Assembly (NCBI RefSeq): GCF_900107635.1
Contig: NZ_FNRD01000016.1
Location: forward strand, 53,585-117,584
Reading direction: 5' to 3'
DNA length: 64,000 nt
From: Flavobacterium gillisiae
GTDB taxonomy: Bacteria; Bacteroidota; Bacteroidia; Flavobacteriales; Flavobacteriaceae
The position numbers and the translations under genes are program-made. Numbering within the stretch: position 1 is the first letter of the stretch; the number at the start of each line of letters is the position of its first letter. This document shows, piece after piece, positions 44,567 through 54,839 of this stretch. The notes below the pieces were generated by a model. The model was not told the origin of the DNA. It made no database searches and was given only the letters and a program-made list of their open reading frames with translations.

Positions 44567-47554
44567 CTAATTCCTAATTGTAGCGGTATCAATCTTTTTA
44601 CTACTCTTATATTTAACGATATAAGCGTCTTTTACTCCTTTAACGATAATTTTATTTTTCGCAGCCTTAGCTTCATTTTTTAAATCAAATTTACCTGAAA
44701 TATATCTGATCATTCCATCTGCTAAAAACTCATAAAACACTGGCGCAAACTTTAAAAGATGTTCCGAATCTACATAATTTTTAAAGACCCCTATCTGAAC
44801 GCTATAAAAAAGTCCTTCCTGATCCAATATTTTACCAAAAGAAGTATTGAAATGACTTTCCGACTGCTTGTGCATTATAGAAGCTTTCTTAGAGGTATCA
44901 GTCAAAATAATTTCAGCTTTTTCTAGAGGGACTGCCGGTTCAACTGCTTTTATATTAAAATCTAGTCCGTCCACTATAGTTCCATCCTCTGAAATTTTAA
45001 TAAAAGCATCGTACTCTTCTGGTGAAGATTGATAATCTAGTTTATCCAACTGATCGTCATCAACGCGTATCGTGTAATTCCCTGGCTTTAACCCTAAATA
45101 ATTATAATAACCATCTGATTCACTCAATGTTTCAGCTACTTTTTGGTTGTGATCATTGTATATCTGTATAGTAATACGACCTTGACCTTTTAAATCATCC
45201 GCTGTATGCAGATAAATCATTCCGCTTACTTCACCTACTACCAAAATAGGCACTTCCACTTTTTTATACTGGTTTGGATCTACTAAGACTTGGTAGGAAT
45301 GGTGTTTAAACCTCCAAGATAAACTCTCCAACTCCGCATCCGCAAACTGTATATTATAATTCACAAAAGAATTTAAATCAGAGATCCTTACTATGGAATC
45401 TCTTTCACTGGTAATTGCCTTGCCATTTGTCATTTTCACATCTTTTACAAAAACTGTTGGTTCACCTACATCTTTTTTGCCATTGTTATTCAAATCAAGA
45501 AACGGATATAATAAAATACCGCCTTTTCCCAATGCAGAGTTGTTCCCCGTTTTCACATAGCCATTATCCCCACCAAAAGCCAAACTTCCTTGTGCACTTT
45601 GAGATGAATTAAAACCATTATTATTATGTGATACTGAAAAATACGTTCGTGCAAAATTAAAATCGTATTTAAAATTCAATAAAAAATTGTTCGTTTCTAT
45701 TTGTTCGTTTCTCTCGATAGTCGCAGAAAAAGACATTTTAGAAACCCTCTTTTCTAAAACTGTACCATAACGCATTAATTGATTAGAAGAAAAATTATAA
45801 TCAATTGACGGGCGAATGACCAAGCCATTTGTCATTTTAAAGGACATTGCTAAATTGGAAGTTAAAAAAACATCACTATTACTAATCCAGTTTGAAGTTA
45901 ATGAAAAATTAGCAGAATAATTTTTATAGTTACCCGAAAACACGGTATTAACCTGATTATAATTAAAAGTATTATATATAAATTGATTATAACTCAACTT
46001 TGTATTAGTTGAAATAGCATATAGTTTACTTGGAAATGAAAATTTCACTCTTCGCTCTTCATTTGCAGTATTAAAAGTCGCCTGCTGTCCTTCAACATAT
46101 TTGCGATAATCTAATTCTAAAAAAGAACTACTACCTAGGTAATAGTTTACCAATCCTTTAATACTTACATTATGCGCATATTCCATATTAATCACCATTT
46201 TAGAAAACGGCTGTATGGCGGCATGTGCAAATGGAATTGCAGTATGTTCCGGAATATTTGATAAGTATTCTAAACCACCACCAATTGTTAAAAATCTAGT
46301 AAGTCCATAATTAACTTCACCGCGGCCAAACTGGCTTGAATTTTCATCTTCCAAAACTCCTCCTACAAGATTATATTCCAATACATTTACAGGCATAAAA
46401 GTATAAGGTGTATTCATAACTCGTTCTTCTATGCGCTCTTCTCCCAAAAGCCCATAAAATTTTAATTTCAAGGTGGTATAACCATATACGATAGGCACTT
46501 TAAACAGATACAAACCCGAAGCATCCGCAGAAGTGTAATCCACTAAGGCATCGTTTATATACAATTCAACAGTCCAGTTTGGTTCGGTATATTCGCTTAT
46601 TGTAAATGTTCCTTTTGCTTTCCTTACCGCATTAGAAGAGTTCGTTATACTAGCTCCTAAAAGTGGTGCTTTTAAAAAGGAAATACTTTGACTATTTACT
46701 TTACCTACTTGGGCCTGCTTTATATTTTTTTTTTCATTATCTATCCATCGCCAATTATATAATAGTTGTCGACTATCAAATTCACTTTGTGAGTTTAGAA
46801 ATATAGAGACATTTGCTTCACCATACAATAATTCACTTCCTAAACTCAATCCAAAATTATTAGCTCCTCCTGATTGAGATGTTTGAAAAGTACTTGCAGA
46901 CCAATTTAATGTACCAGCTTTAAATAAATGATAATTTCTAACTACAATTGTATCTTTGAAATTTTCAGTATTAGTTTGAAGTTTACTTATATTATTACGC
47001 ATCTTCTCTAATCTTGCCTGTTTAATTTTTGGAAGTTCAAAAGTAGCATCCAATTTTACAGATAACGAACGAAAATTGAATATTATATTTAAACCAAATG
47101 CTTCCGTTAACAAATTTGATTCTACATAAATAGAATTCATTTTCTGTACAATACCATTTATAGATTTTATATTTTTAGCACCTACAATAATCTGACTGTT
47201 CCCTATATCAATTCTATAGGTTTTATTTTCATTCTCAACAAACCCACTTAATATATTCCCATTATTTTCAATCTTTACGTTAATACCTAATTTATTAAAT
47301 AAATCTTCAACATTAAAGTACAAAATTTTGGAGTCCGTTATAATAACTTCTGTTTCAAAATGGAGAATTCCTTTGACATTTACCTCTACAGGTATAATAT
47401 CAAAATTGTTTACTGGATCCAAATTATTCTCCTTCTTAATACCGTTGTTTCCAAACATTGTAAAAGAGCTAAAAATTGTAAAATACAATAGATAAGAATT
47501 CAAATATCGAAATTCATCAAGAAAATCATATAGCACTTTAAAAAAAAGTATCAT
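44567..47554 (-). CDS. Usher-like outer-membrane barrel with C-terminal SPOR-like domain
   Basis: A 995-residue protein. After a hydrophobic leader, residues 50-170 form an N-terminal domain (YFNVEDLFNKLGINVKIENN). The middle is a large barrel with usher-type stretches (NWTVELYINDALVDYTSADA, then SGLYLFKVPIVYGYTTLKLK) and alternating beta strands to about 660. Then LLYPFLDLNNNGKKDVGEPT, a carboxypeptidase-regulatory-like beta domain (YYNYLGLKPGNYTIRVDDDQ) and a last segment (FYSVQIGVFKNYVDSEHLLK) that looks like a SPOR peptidoglycan-binding domain. ATG follows directly on the stop of the upstream DUF4402 gene (TAAATG). Role: secretion and assembly of DUF4402 subunits, by analogy. Confidence 0.75.
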   Translation of the reverse strand: MILFFKVLYDFLDEFRYLNSYLLYFTIFSSFTMFGNNGIKKENNLDPVNNFDIIPVEVNVKGILHFETEVIITDSKILYFNVEDLFNKLGINVKIENNGNILSGFVENENKTYRIDIGNSQIIVGAKNIKSINGIVQKMNSIYVESNLLTEAFGLNIIFNFRSLSVKLDATFELPKIKQARLEKMRNNISKLQTNTENFKDTIVVRNYHLFKAGTLNWSASTFQTSQSGGANNFGLSLGSELLYGEANVSIFLNSQSEFDSRQLLYNWRWIDNEKKNIKQAQVGKVNSQSISFLKAPLLGASITNSSNAVRKAKGTFTISEYTEPNWTVELYINDALVDYTSADASGLYLFKVPIVYGYTTLKLKFYGLLGEERIEERVMNTPYTFMPVNVLEYNLVGGVLEDENSSQFGRGEVNYGLTRFLTIGGGLEYLSNIPEHTAIPFAHAAIQPFSKMVINMEYAHNVSIKGLVNYYLGSSSFLELDYRKYVEGQQATFNTANEERRVKFSFPSKLYAISTNTKLSYNQFIYNTFNYNQVNTVFSGNYKNYSANFSLTSNWISNSDVFLTSNLAMSFKMTNGLVIRPSIDYNFSSNQLMRYGTVLEKRVSKMSFSATIERNEQIETNNFLLNFKYDFNFARTYFSVSHNNNGFNSSQSAQGSLAFGGDNGYVKTGNNSALGKGGILLYPFLDLNNNGKKDVGEPTVFVKDVKMTNGKAITSERDSIVRISDLNSFVNYNIQFADAELESLSWRFKHHSYQVLVDPNQYKKVEVPILVVGEVSGMIYLHTADDLKGQGRITIQIYNDHNQKVAETLSESDGYYNYLGLKPGNYTIRVDDDQLDKLDYQSSPEEYDAFIKISEDGTIVDGLDFNIKAVEPAVPLEKAEIILTDTSKKASIMHKQSESHFNTSFGKILDQEGLFYSVQIGVFKNYVDSEHLLKFAPVFYEFLADGMIRYISGKFDLKNEAKAAKNKIIVKGVKDAYIVKYKSSKKIDTATIRN

Positions 47555-48091
47555 TTATTCTTGATTAAAAGTAATTTCAAAACTGCCAGTATAAATACCT
47601 GGTAAGGAATTTGAAGGTATATGCAAAGTTCCACCAACCCGCAAAATTGTAATAAAGTTACAATTGCCTTGTAATGAAAAAGTATCCCCATTTTGCAAAG
47701 TAGTATTTATTCCCTCTCTTTTTGCTGGCCCAACATTAAGTGTCATTGTACCGCCTCCAATACGTATTAATGGTGTTGTAGAATCATAATTAATAGTTAC
47801 ATTTCTACCTTGACATAATTTAATTTCAAAAATGGCAGGTTGGGCTGTAGGTGTCAATTCCGACAGAAATACATTTTGAATTGCATTTCTATATCCGTCT
47901 GTCACAACGGAAAGAATACCATCCCCTCCACCAGTGAGAGCAAATGTACCAAAATGCAATGCTTGTGTTGATTGTACAGAGACACCTCTTGGCGGCAAAG
48001 CAGGCTGAGCATAAATAGATGTTATAAAGAAGTAAATTGCCCCAAGAAATGGCAATTTAAAACTTGTTTTATATAAATGTCCTCTTTGCAT
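47555..48091 (-). CDS. DUF4402 protein (minor pilin/initiator candidate)
   Basis: A 178-residue exported protein. Signal peptide (KLPFLGAIYFFITSIYAQPA) followed by the DUF4402 pattern LHFGTFALTGGGDGILSVVT, RIGGGTMTLNVGP, and LRVGGTLHIPSNSLPGIYTG with final SFEITFNQE. The double cysteine pair (C in KLCQGRN and NCNF) differs from the other two copies. Its gene sits between the chaperone and usher, the place of minor or adaptor subunits in chaperone-usher operons. Its stop abuts the usher start. Confidence 0.82.
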   Translation of the reverse strand: MQRGHLYKTSFKLPFLGAIYFFITSIYAQPALPPRGVSVQSTQALHFGTFALTGGGDGILSVVTDGYRNAIQNVFLSELTPTAQPAIFEIKLCQGRNVTINYDSTTPLIRIGGGTMTLNVGPAKREGINTTLQNGDTFSLQGNCNFITILRVGGTLHIPSNSLPGIYTGSFEITFNQE

Positions 48092-48135
48092 TTAATAGTA
48101 TTGTAAGCGTACAAAGCTTGTAAAAAATCTAATAA

Positions 48136-48948
48136 TCATAAATTGATTTCGGCCTCAGCAATAACTTCCTTATCACCTCTACCAATGTAACTTATCTTTA
48201 GCTTGCCTTTACTTAAGTTAACATCCTGAGCATTGAGCTGAATAGCCATTTTTCTTTTCTTGATATTAGTATAAACTGCTACGCCACTAATTTCACCTAT
48301 CTCAATAGGCTTTTTGTTTTGCTGAATATATTCCACTTTTAAATCTCCATATACGGAAGCATTACCTTCTCGGTTTATAGTAAAAGTTAATTCATTCTTT
48401 TTATTCTTCAAATCAAGAGACAAATCATTCAAGGTAGTTGTTGCACTAGTATTTCCCACTCGAATAATAATCGGAATACTGATACCAAAAACAGGAATTA
48501 ATTTTACACTAACCGTTTTCAAAGTATCTTTAGCTTCTTTACCAAGTGGAACATAGTCATTTTCCGAACGAAAATAAATATGAGAACGGTATTCACCTTC
48601 TGGCATAGTACCAGTACGTTTCACTTGAAGCACTATTGACTGACCTTCTTTCGGCTCTAAAGTTACTTGACGAGGATAAATTCTCAAATAGGGATCTGCA
48701 AATGGAGCATCTTCGTCTGCAGTCTCAATAACTGTAAAACTACCATCTTCATTCATACGCCTTTGCACAAATGAAATAGAATACGTTGCCGTTTCATTAC
48801 CAGTATTGGCTAAGCTCAAAACTTCTTTGAGATTTGTACCTTCGAACACAACCCTATTAGGTGTTACATATAAATTACCTTGGGCAAATACACTTAAACA
48901 AAAAAGGGATACAAATAGATTGACGAATACAATTAACTTTTTTTGCAT
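48136..48948 (-). CDS. PapD-like periplasmic chaperone
   Basis: A 270-residue exported protein: signal peptide (LIVFVNLFVSLFCLSVFAQG), then immunoglobulin-like domain 1 with NLYVTPNRVVFEGTNLKEVL, NTGNETATYSISFVQRRMNE, PYLRIYPRQVTLEPKEGQSI and VKRTGTMPEGEYRSHIYF, which is the PapD-type order of strands. Domain 2 has GISIPIIIRVGN and a C-terminal beta sandwich. In chaperone-usher systems such a protein caps pilin subunits in the periplasm by donor-strand complementation. It is 45 bp upstream of the minor DUF4402 gene. Confidence 0.82.
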   Translation of the reverse strand: MQKKLIVFVNLFVSLFCLSVFAQGNLYVTPNRVVFEGTNLKEVLSLANTGNETATYSISFVQRRMNEDGSFTVIETADEDAPFADPYLRIYPRQVTLEPKEGQSIVLQVKRTGTMPEGEYRSHIYFRSENDYVPLGKEAKDTLKTVSVKLIPVFGISIPIIIRVGNTSATTTLNDLSLDLKNKKNELTFTINREGNASVYGDLKVEYIQQNKKPIEIGEISGVAVYTNIKKRKMAIQLNAQDVNLSKGKLKISYIGRGDKEVIAEAEINL

Positions 48949-49044
48949 TAATAGGGGTAGTATTTATAATAAGCTACAAAAATACAAAAAAACAAGGGGA
49001 ATATACCCAAATAGCACATTCCTCTTATTTATGATATATTTTTT

Positions 49045-49596
49045 CTAGTTATAATCTACAGTAACATTAAATATACCTGTATAGTCTCCAGGTTTTTGAG
49101 TAGCATCAATATTTAGAGTCCCTCCTACTGCAAATGAATCAGTACCTGTTGTAGATAGTTTACTAACAACTGCATCAGCACTACCCCCACTAAAACGAGC
49201 TTTCAAATTATCAATAGTCATTGTAGCAAGGCCTGATCCTAAAGTTGCAGTCGTCAAACTTACTGTAGTAGGCAAAGTTAAAGCATAAGTCTCATTTGGC
49301 GTACCTGTTACATTATATTTTGCAGTGTTTGCAGATTGATTTGCATTTACAGCTGCCGCACTATTTGCTCCATAAACCCTAGTTGCATCTACAGCCGCCA
49401 TAGAAACTGTACTTGCCCCAGCTGCAGTAAGAACAATAGTTCCAAAATCCAAGCCGTCTGTATCAGCATTTGCCAGACTCATTACTTTAATAAGTTTAGC
49501 ATGTGCATTTGTCGTTTCAGTTGCTTCCGTCTGAGCGTTTACATTGTTTGAGAATAAAGCAATAGCTATTATAGCTAATAATGATAATTTTTTCAT
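49045..49596 (-). CDS. DUF4402 protein (major pilin candidate)
   Basis: A 183-residue exported protein: signal peptide (KKLSLLAIIAIALFSNNVNA, then QTEATE), then LDFGTIVLTAAGASTVSMAA, TAKYNVTGTPNETYALTLPT, and the terminal FAVGGTLNIDATQKPGDYTG followed by IFNVTVDYN. This is the DUF4402 family, related in fold to spore-coat U / CsuA-type subunits. Alanine- and threonine-rich composition suits a polymer subunit. It is the first gene of the leftward cluster, followed after 96 bp by the chaperone gene. Confidence 0.85.
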   Translation of the reverse strand: MKKLSLLAIIAIALFSNNVNAQTEATETTNAHAKLIKVMSLANADTDGLDFGTIVLTAAGASTVSMAAVDATRVYGANSAAAVNANQSANTAKYNVTGTPNETYALTLPTTVSLTTATLGSGLATMTIDNLKARFSGGSADAVVSKLSTTGTDSFAVGGTLNIDATQKPGDYTGIFNVTVDYN

Positions 49597-50039
49597 AATA
49601 ATTGTAAGCTTAATGGTTAGGCGATAGAATTGGGCAATTTTATCTTTTTATTAATTTGTTTTTCTCGTAAAAACCAGAATAAAATGATTTGGTTTTTATT
49701 TCGAGCGCAAATAAAAATCAAAAAAAAAGAATCTGCAACTATTATCGTTAACTAACCATTAAACTCGTTGAAATACAAGGTTCTGTAGCTTTAGGGGTAT
49801 AATTTAATGATCATCTAACAAAACCAGTAAACACCTAAGTAAAAAAAATCAGTTTTTTCATGGCACTATTTACGCAAGGCTCTAATATCAGCTTTATAGC
49901 ACTACTAAAAATATATGATTTATTTTTTGAAACACTAACACTGGATTCAAGTTACAAATGCGGCTTTTTGGTTAAACATATAGTTTGGTGTTTCAAAATT
50001 AAATCTTTTCAGTTAGTCATTTGATTTCTCTACATTTAA
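49597..50039. other. Promoter-side gap upstream of the DUF4402/usher cluster
   Basis: About 440 bp without genes. The part near 49600-49750 should contain the cluster's promoter (a run of A/T followed by ATTTGCGCTCG on the minus strand is seen at about 49695-49711). No other feature. Confidence 0.4.
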
Positions 50040-50961
50040 TCCTTTAAAATCAGTATTACGGAAGTATTTGAAGGAAAAAGTATACTAAACTTTATAAGAG
50101 AATTGCCAAATAATGAAGCTTGTAAAGCTTATTTGGCAAAAATTAAATGGAAAGACGGCTTTACTTGTATGAAATGTGGTCATACCAAAGGCTGTAAAAA
50201 ATCTGGTTATAATTATCAATGTTATGGCTGTCAACACGCAGAAAGCTCTACAGCCAATACACTTTTCCATAAAGTGAAGTTTGGTTTGCACAAAGCGGTC
50301 TCTCTTATATTTGAAATGACTACCAGCAGCAAAACTGTTTCAAGTATTCAAATGGGAAAACGTTTTGATATTCGCCAAGGTACAGCTTGGTAGTTTATGC
50401 ATAAAGTTAGAAAAGCAATGGAAAGTAGCCAGAAATATCCTTTATCAGAATTGGTTCATGTAGATGAGTTTACTGTGGGAGGAAAAGAGGAAGGAAAACA
50501 GGGAAGAAGTTATGATTCTAAAAAGAAAAAGGCAGTAATAGCAGTAGAATTAAACCATAAGCACCAAATAAAAAGGGTTTATTTGAAATCAAATTGATGA
50601 CTATTCTTCCAAATCATTAACTCCAATTTTTGAAGAGCACATAAGTAATAATGCGCAAATAGTTACCGATAAATCGAGAGGATATGAACCTCTAAAAAAG
50701 CATTACAATATTGAGAAAAAATTAAGTGCTCAGGGGAAAAACTTCAAGGAATTACATATTGTGATTATGCAATTGAAATCTTGGATTAGAACTATACCAA
50801 TACATGTTAGTAAATGGCACATTTAATCTTATTTTAATGAGTTTTGCTTTAGGATAAATCGTTCTCAATTTAAAACAAGTATTTTTCATAAAGCCATTGA
50901 AAGAATGGTAATTGCAAAACCAATTTTCCAGAGAGATATAAAACATACACTAAGCGTATAA
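50040..50961 (+). mobile_element. Broken IS1595-family transposase
   Basis: The translation SITEVFEGKSILNFIREL, then KIKWKDGFTCMKCGHTKGCK, with the Zn-ribbon CxxCxnCxxC, GYNYQCYGCQHAES, then after a TAG (50391) HKVRKAMESSQKYPLSELVH VDEF (DDE) is that of IS1595 (ISXO2-like) elements. A second break follows VYLKSN (TGA TGA), and the next part (TDKSRGYEPLKKHYNIEKKL) lies in another frame and contains a further stop. At least four disruptions; the start codon is lost. Confidence 0.85.
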
Positions 50962-51875
50962 CTCAATAAATCTTTCTCTTGGACGGTTATTTAGTTTCTC
51001 TTGTATTTCTAAAATTCTTTCGATGGTTATTTCTTCTAATAATGTCGATTTAGGTATATATTGTCTTAAAAGTCCATTTAGATTTTCATATGCCCCACGC
51101 TCCATGGGCTGTAAGGATTTGCAAAATAAAAATCCATTTCTAGCGCTTTTGCGATTTCTTGATGCATTGCAAATTCTTTTCCATTATCAGATGTTATTGT
51201 AAACAAATAGGACTTCCAGTTCTGTAATAATTCAATGGTCATTTGTTTAACCAATTCACTTTCTTTAGACTTTATCTTTTTCATCCTTACCATTCCGGTG
51301 GCTCTATCATTTATAGTTACAATGGCTCCTTTGTGATTTTTACCGATTATAGTATCTATTTCTAGATCTCCAAAACGTTGCTTTAAATCAACAATTTTAG
51401 GGCGATCTTCAATGAGTCGCCTGTTACTTAAGACACCTCTGGAATCTTTAGCACTTCCTCTTTTTCTATACCTTTTCCCGGTTGTTCGTAGACTTAGATA
51501 TAGATCCCCCTTTTCTTTTTTGTCTTTCCAAATATGTTGATAAATAGACTATGTTGAAAAACAAGATAATCCGTTTTTTGAGCAAACCCCAACTATTTGT
51601 TCCGGACTTAACTCCTGATGTAGGTATTCTTTAATCCTCTCTTTAATTTCTACTGTTAAATCATTTCTTTTGGGTTTTCCTTTTTGTCGCTTTTCATATT
51701 TTTGCTATGCTAAATCAGAATCATATTTGCCACTGCGTAAATCACAATTACGTTTTAGCTCTCGAGTCAATACCGACTTATCCTTTTTAATGAATAATGC
51801 TATTTCGCTCTTGCTAAAATTCCGCTCTAATAATACACTAATAGTATATCTTTGGTCACTGGTTAAATGGCTCAT
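50950..51875 (-). mobile_element. Broken IS30-family transposase
   Basis: Minus-strand translation from ATG at 51875: MSHLTSDQRYTISVLLERNF, SEIALFIKKDKSVLTRELKR, a TAG, then YLHQELSPEQIVGVCSKNG, a TAG, SIYQHIWKDKKEKGDLYLSL, DLEIDTIIGKNHKGAIVTIN, LFTITSDNGKEFAMHQEIAK and in another frame IERILEIQEKLNNRPRERF. These are IS30 motifs (DDE, NNRPRK-like end). It carries several stops and a frameshift and is truncated where it meets the IS1595 remnant. Confidence 0.85.
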
Positions 51876-52047
51876 TATTTACAACTTTGGTCAGGAGTAA
51901 ATAAAGACAATTTATTCCATTGGAAGGAGAAGACTTTAATGTCCTTTCTTTTGAAAAAATTATCTTATCTCTTTTCCTGAAAGTTGCATTAATTAATTGA
52001 ATCTAGTAATACAAATTTAGATAGGTAGAAAAAAAAGGAGTCCGCGA

Positions 52048-52566
52048 TTAATTATAATTAACAACAACCTCAATTCCGGAACCCAAATTAGTATATGCAC
52101 CAACAGCTTGAACAGCACTCACATGTACGGTTGCCCCAAGGTATACTATTTCCATTCCGTCTGAAAGCACCTTTGATGCCGAAGTAGTAAACTCATCGAC
52201 AACCATACTTTCTGACCCATTGTAAACTAAAATGTCGTTGGTAAGAAACGTAATACTATAAGCAGCATCCCCTTGACCTGTAACAGTAAAAACAGCTGCT
52301 GCAACCTTTTCAGACTCGCTCGCCATGGTAATATTGGAAGAACCTTTTCTCGAACCTGTATTTCCTGCACCTAACACAACATTACCTACCCCGCCTTTAG
52401 CAACAAATGTACCAAAATTTAAATCTGAGTTTTTAGCGATTTTAATAGGAGTTACTATCGTCGCTGAAGCAGTAGACCTAGCAGTCGCTTTAACAATACC
52501 TTGCGCACCCAAAATATTTGAAAAAACCGCTAGAAAAAGTATTTTTAATAAAGTAGTTTTTTTCAT
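52048..52566 (-). CDS. DUF4402 protein, third copy, separated from the pilus cluster
   Basis: A 172-residue exported protein (signal: MKKTTLLKILFLAVFSNILG, then AQG). The DUF4402 pattern is DLNFGTFVAKGGVGNVVLGA, AAVFTVTGQGDAAYSITFLT and a C-terminal VGAYTNLGSGIEVVVNYN. I use the ATG at 52566; an upstream ATG at 52590 would lengthen the leader by eight residues. About 2.5 kb of IS remnants separates it from the first gene of the cluster. It is probably another pilin-like subunit and may once have been part of the same operon. Confidence 0.8.
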   Translation of the reverse strand: MKKTTLLKILFLAVFSNILGAQGIVKATARSTASATIVTPIKIAKNSDLNFGTFVAKGGVGNVVLGAGNTGSRKGSSNITMASESEKVAAAVFTVTGQGDAAYSITFLTNDILVYNGSESMVVDEFTTSASKVLSDGMEIVYLGATVHVSAVQAVGAYTNLGSGIEVVVNYN

Positions 52567-52590
52567 AATGCATTTTTTTAGCATATTCAC

Positions 52591-53068
52591 CGTTTCTGTT
52601 TCAATTCGCTCCCCATTAAAACAACCTTACTAAAATTGCTGATTTTCAACAATTTAAACAGGATTTATTTCCAAAAAAAAAAACATTTCAAACTATAAAT
52701 TCGCTATGCATTTTAATCTCTCTTAAAAATACGTATTAATTCGTTAAAACGTTTAATATAATCGACTAACTACATCATTTTGTAATAAAAGTACAACTTA
52801 ACTTACTTTTAGCTTTATCTGCCTTAATCTAAGAGAACGAATTGATTTTCTCTTGACAAAAAAGCCGTGTATAGGGGCTATATTAAGGCTCTGCTTTTTC
52901 TTGCGTAAATCACAAAACTGAAAAAAAAACTAAAAATGTATATCGTGTGTACTTGTTAGCAAATGAAGGTATGAATGGATCAAGAACAAAACTATGCTGC
53001 TCCCCAAAAACCGTACAACTTTTTGTTGAAATTTAAGATAGAATTAAAAACCCTAAATTAGCAGAATT
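52591..53068. other. Gene-free stretch before the IS3 remnant
   Basis: About 480 bp; AT-rich with no gene. The last 70 bases probably contain the left end of the IS3 element. Confidence 0.35.
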
Positions 53069-54168
53069 ATGTCAAGAACAAGAAGAGTATATGGAAAAGA
53101 ATTTAAAGCAAAAGTTGTTTTAGAGGCATTAAAGGAAACAGAAACCCTTGAGGTTTTAGCAAAGAAATACGAGTTATTATCGACTCGAATTTAGTCATGG
53201 AAAGCAGAAGCCATAAAGAATATTTCAGCTTTTTTTTCTCAAGAAAAAACGGTTGTTGTTAAAGATGAAATTCCAACTGAAAAACTCTTTGCAAGTATAG
53301 GTCAAATTACATTGGAGAATGATTTTCTAAAAAAAAAGTTACGCTAGTTTCATTGGAAGACAGAAAAAAAATGATTTATTCAAAGATGAAATTAAGTATT
53401 TCTAAACAATGTAAGTTGCTGTTTGTTAGTAGGAATTATTTCTATTATTCTCCTAAAGGCGAATTGGGAGAAAACTAAATAATAATGGATTTATTAAAAA
53501 CTCAATATTTGGCAACTCCGTTTTATGGCTATCGAAAGATGTCGGTATGGCTTGAAGCAAAAGGTTTTAAAGTAAATGAAAAACGCGCACGAAGACTGAT
53601 GCGCTTAGCCAATTGGCAAACCATTTACAGAGCACCACGCACCACAATTGCTATTAAAGCACACAAAAAATATCCATATTTATTGAAAGGATTGGAAATT
53701 ACACATAAAAATCAGGTATGGGCTACCGATATTACTTATATCCCCATGAATAAAGGCTTTATGTGTCTTTGTGCCATCATAGATTTACATACCCGATATG
53801 TCTTGAGTTGGAGTACAAGCAACACAATGAGTGCTCAATGGTGTGCAGAAACATTGCAAGAAACAATAGATAAACATGGCGTACCAGAGATATTCAATAC
53901 CGACCAAGGTAGTCAGTATACTAGTGAAATACACACCAGCATACTGATAATTAACAATATAAAGATTTCCATGGATGGCAAAGGAAGAGCAATAGATAAT
54001 ATATTTGTGGAGAGATTATGGCGAACCGTAAAATATGAAAATGTATATTTGCAGGCCTACACTAGTACAATTAGCCTGTACAACGGCCTTAAAAAGTATT
54101 TTGAATTATATAACGAAGAACGTTTTCATCAATCCTTAGATTATAGCACACCGAGTAAAATGTATTAA
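53069..54168 (+). mobile_element. Broken IS3-family element (orfA with stop, orfB intact part)
   Basis: orfA begins at ATG 53069 (MSRTRRVYGKEFKAKVVLEA, KKYELLSTRI) and is cut by a TAG at 53192-53194, with more stops behind. orfB is open from 53485: TPFYGYRKMSVWLEAKGFKV, then QVWATDITYIPMNKGFMCLC (first D), FNTDQGSQYTSEIHTS (second D), DGKGRAIDNIFVERLWRTVK (E) and YNEERFHQSLDYSTPSKMY. These are IS3-type (rve) signatures. Without a working orfA/orfB frameshift product the element is probably inactive. Element ends not found. Confidence 0.85.
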
Positions 54169-54340
54169 AAAAAACAAGTGGCATAAAATCAGAATAACTT
54201 TTTTGGCTTTTAAGGAGCCAAAAGTTATCTCCAATTATAGCCAGAAAACTGGAAAATAAAACTAAAAAACTATCTTAAGATTTTGAAAAAGTTGTCTTAG
54301 CAAAGCGTCGCATCATATTAGTAAACTTAGCTGAACCGGG

Positions 54341-54739
54341 TTAGCTTTCCTTACTTTCGTAAAATAAATATTCTCCGTTTTGAATAGCCCCATACAAAAT
54401 TTCATTCCGGTAAAGCGGAAAAATTTCAGTACTTTCTTTTACTAAAATCCTCTTTACTTGACGAGTTCCGGGATTTTTGCAAAGTCCATTTTTTAAGTCG
54501 TAAAGGAATTTTGTTTTATCAGAAACTCCGTCTTTGACGTGATAAAATTTTAAGTTTTCGCTTAATAAATCTTCGTACTGTTTGATGTCACAAGTGTTAA
54601 ACCCAGCATCAAACAGTATGCTGTCCTTAGATAAAATAGTTTTGTAAAGTTCTGAATTTTTGTTAATCTGGGCTTTGCTGATTGTACTAAAAATGATGGT
54701 AATAATGAAGCTTAAGATAATTTTTTTTGTCATAACCAA
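54341..54739 (-). CDS. NTF2-like (DUF4440) exported protein, probably truncated
   Basis: A 132-residue protein with signal peptide (MTKKIILSFIITIIFSTISK, then AQ) and an NTF2-like/DUF4440 domain (DSILFDAGFNTCDIKQYEDL, HVKDGVSDKTKFLYDLKNGL). The domain usually continues after the LFYE motif with a final strand around a KWKL-type segment; here it ends YLFYESKES, so the last 20-30 residues are missing. The IS3 element lies just downstream, suggesting truncation by insertion or a nearby deletion. Family members include steroid-isomerase-like and unknown enzymes. Confidence 0.7.
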   Translation of the reverse strand: MVMTKKIILSFIITIIFSTISKAQINKNSELYKTILSKDSILFDAGFNTCDIKQYEDLLSENLKFYHVKDGVSDKTKFLYDLKNGLCKNPGTRQVKRILVKESTEIFPLYRNEILYGAIQNGEYLFYESKES

Positions 54740-54839
54740 TTTTATTTTGCTATAATTATATTTTCACCAAAGGTCAAAAAAGTACTTTTTTTACCCTAAA
54801 AAATTCCACGACAATAACCTGACAAATTCCCGACAAATT

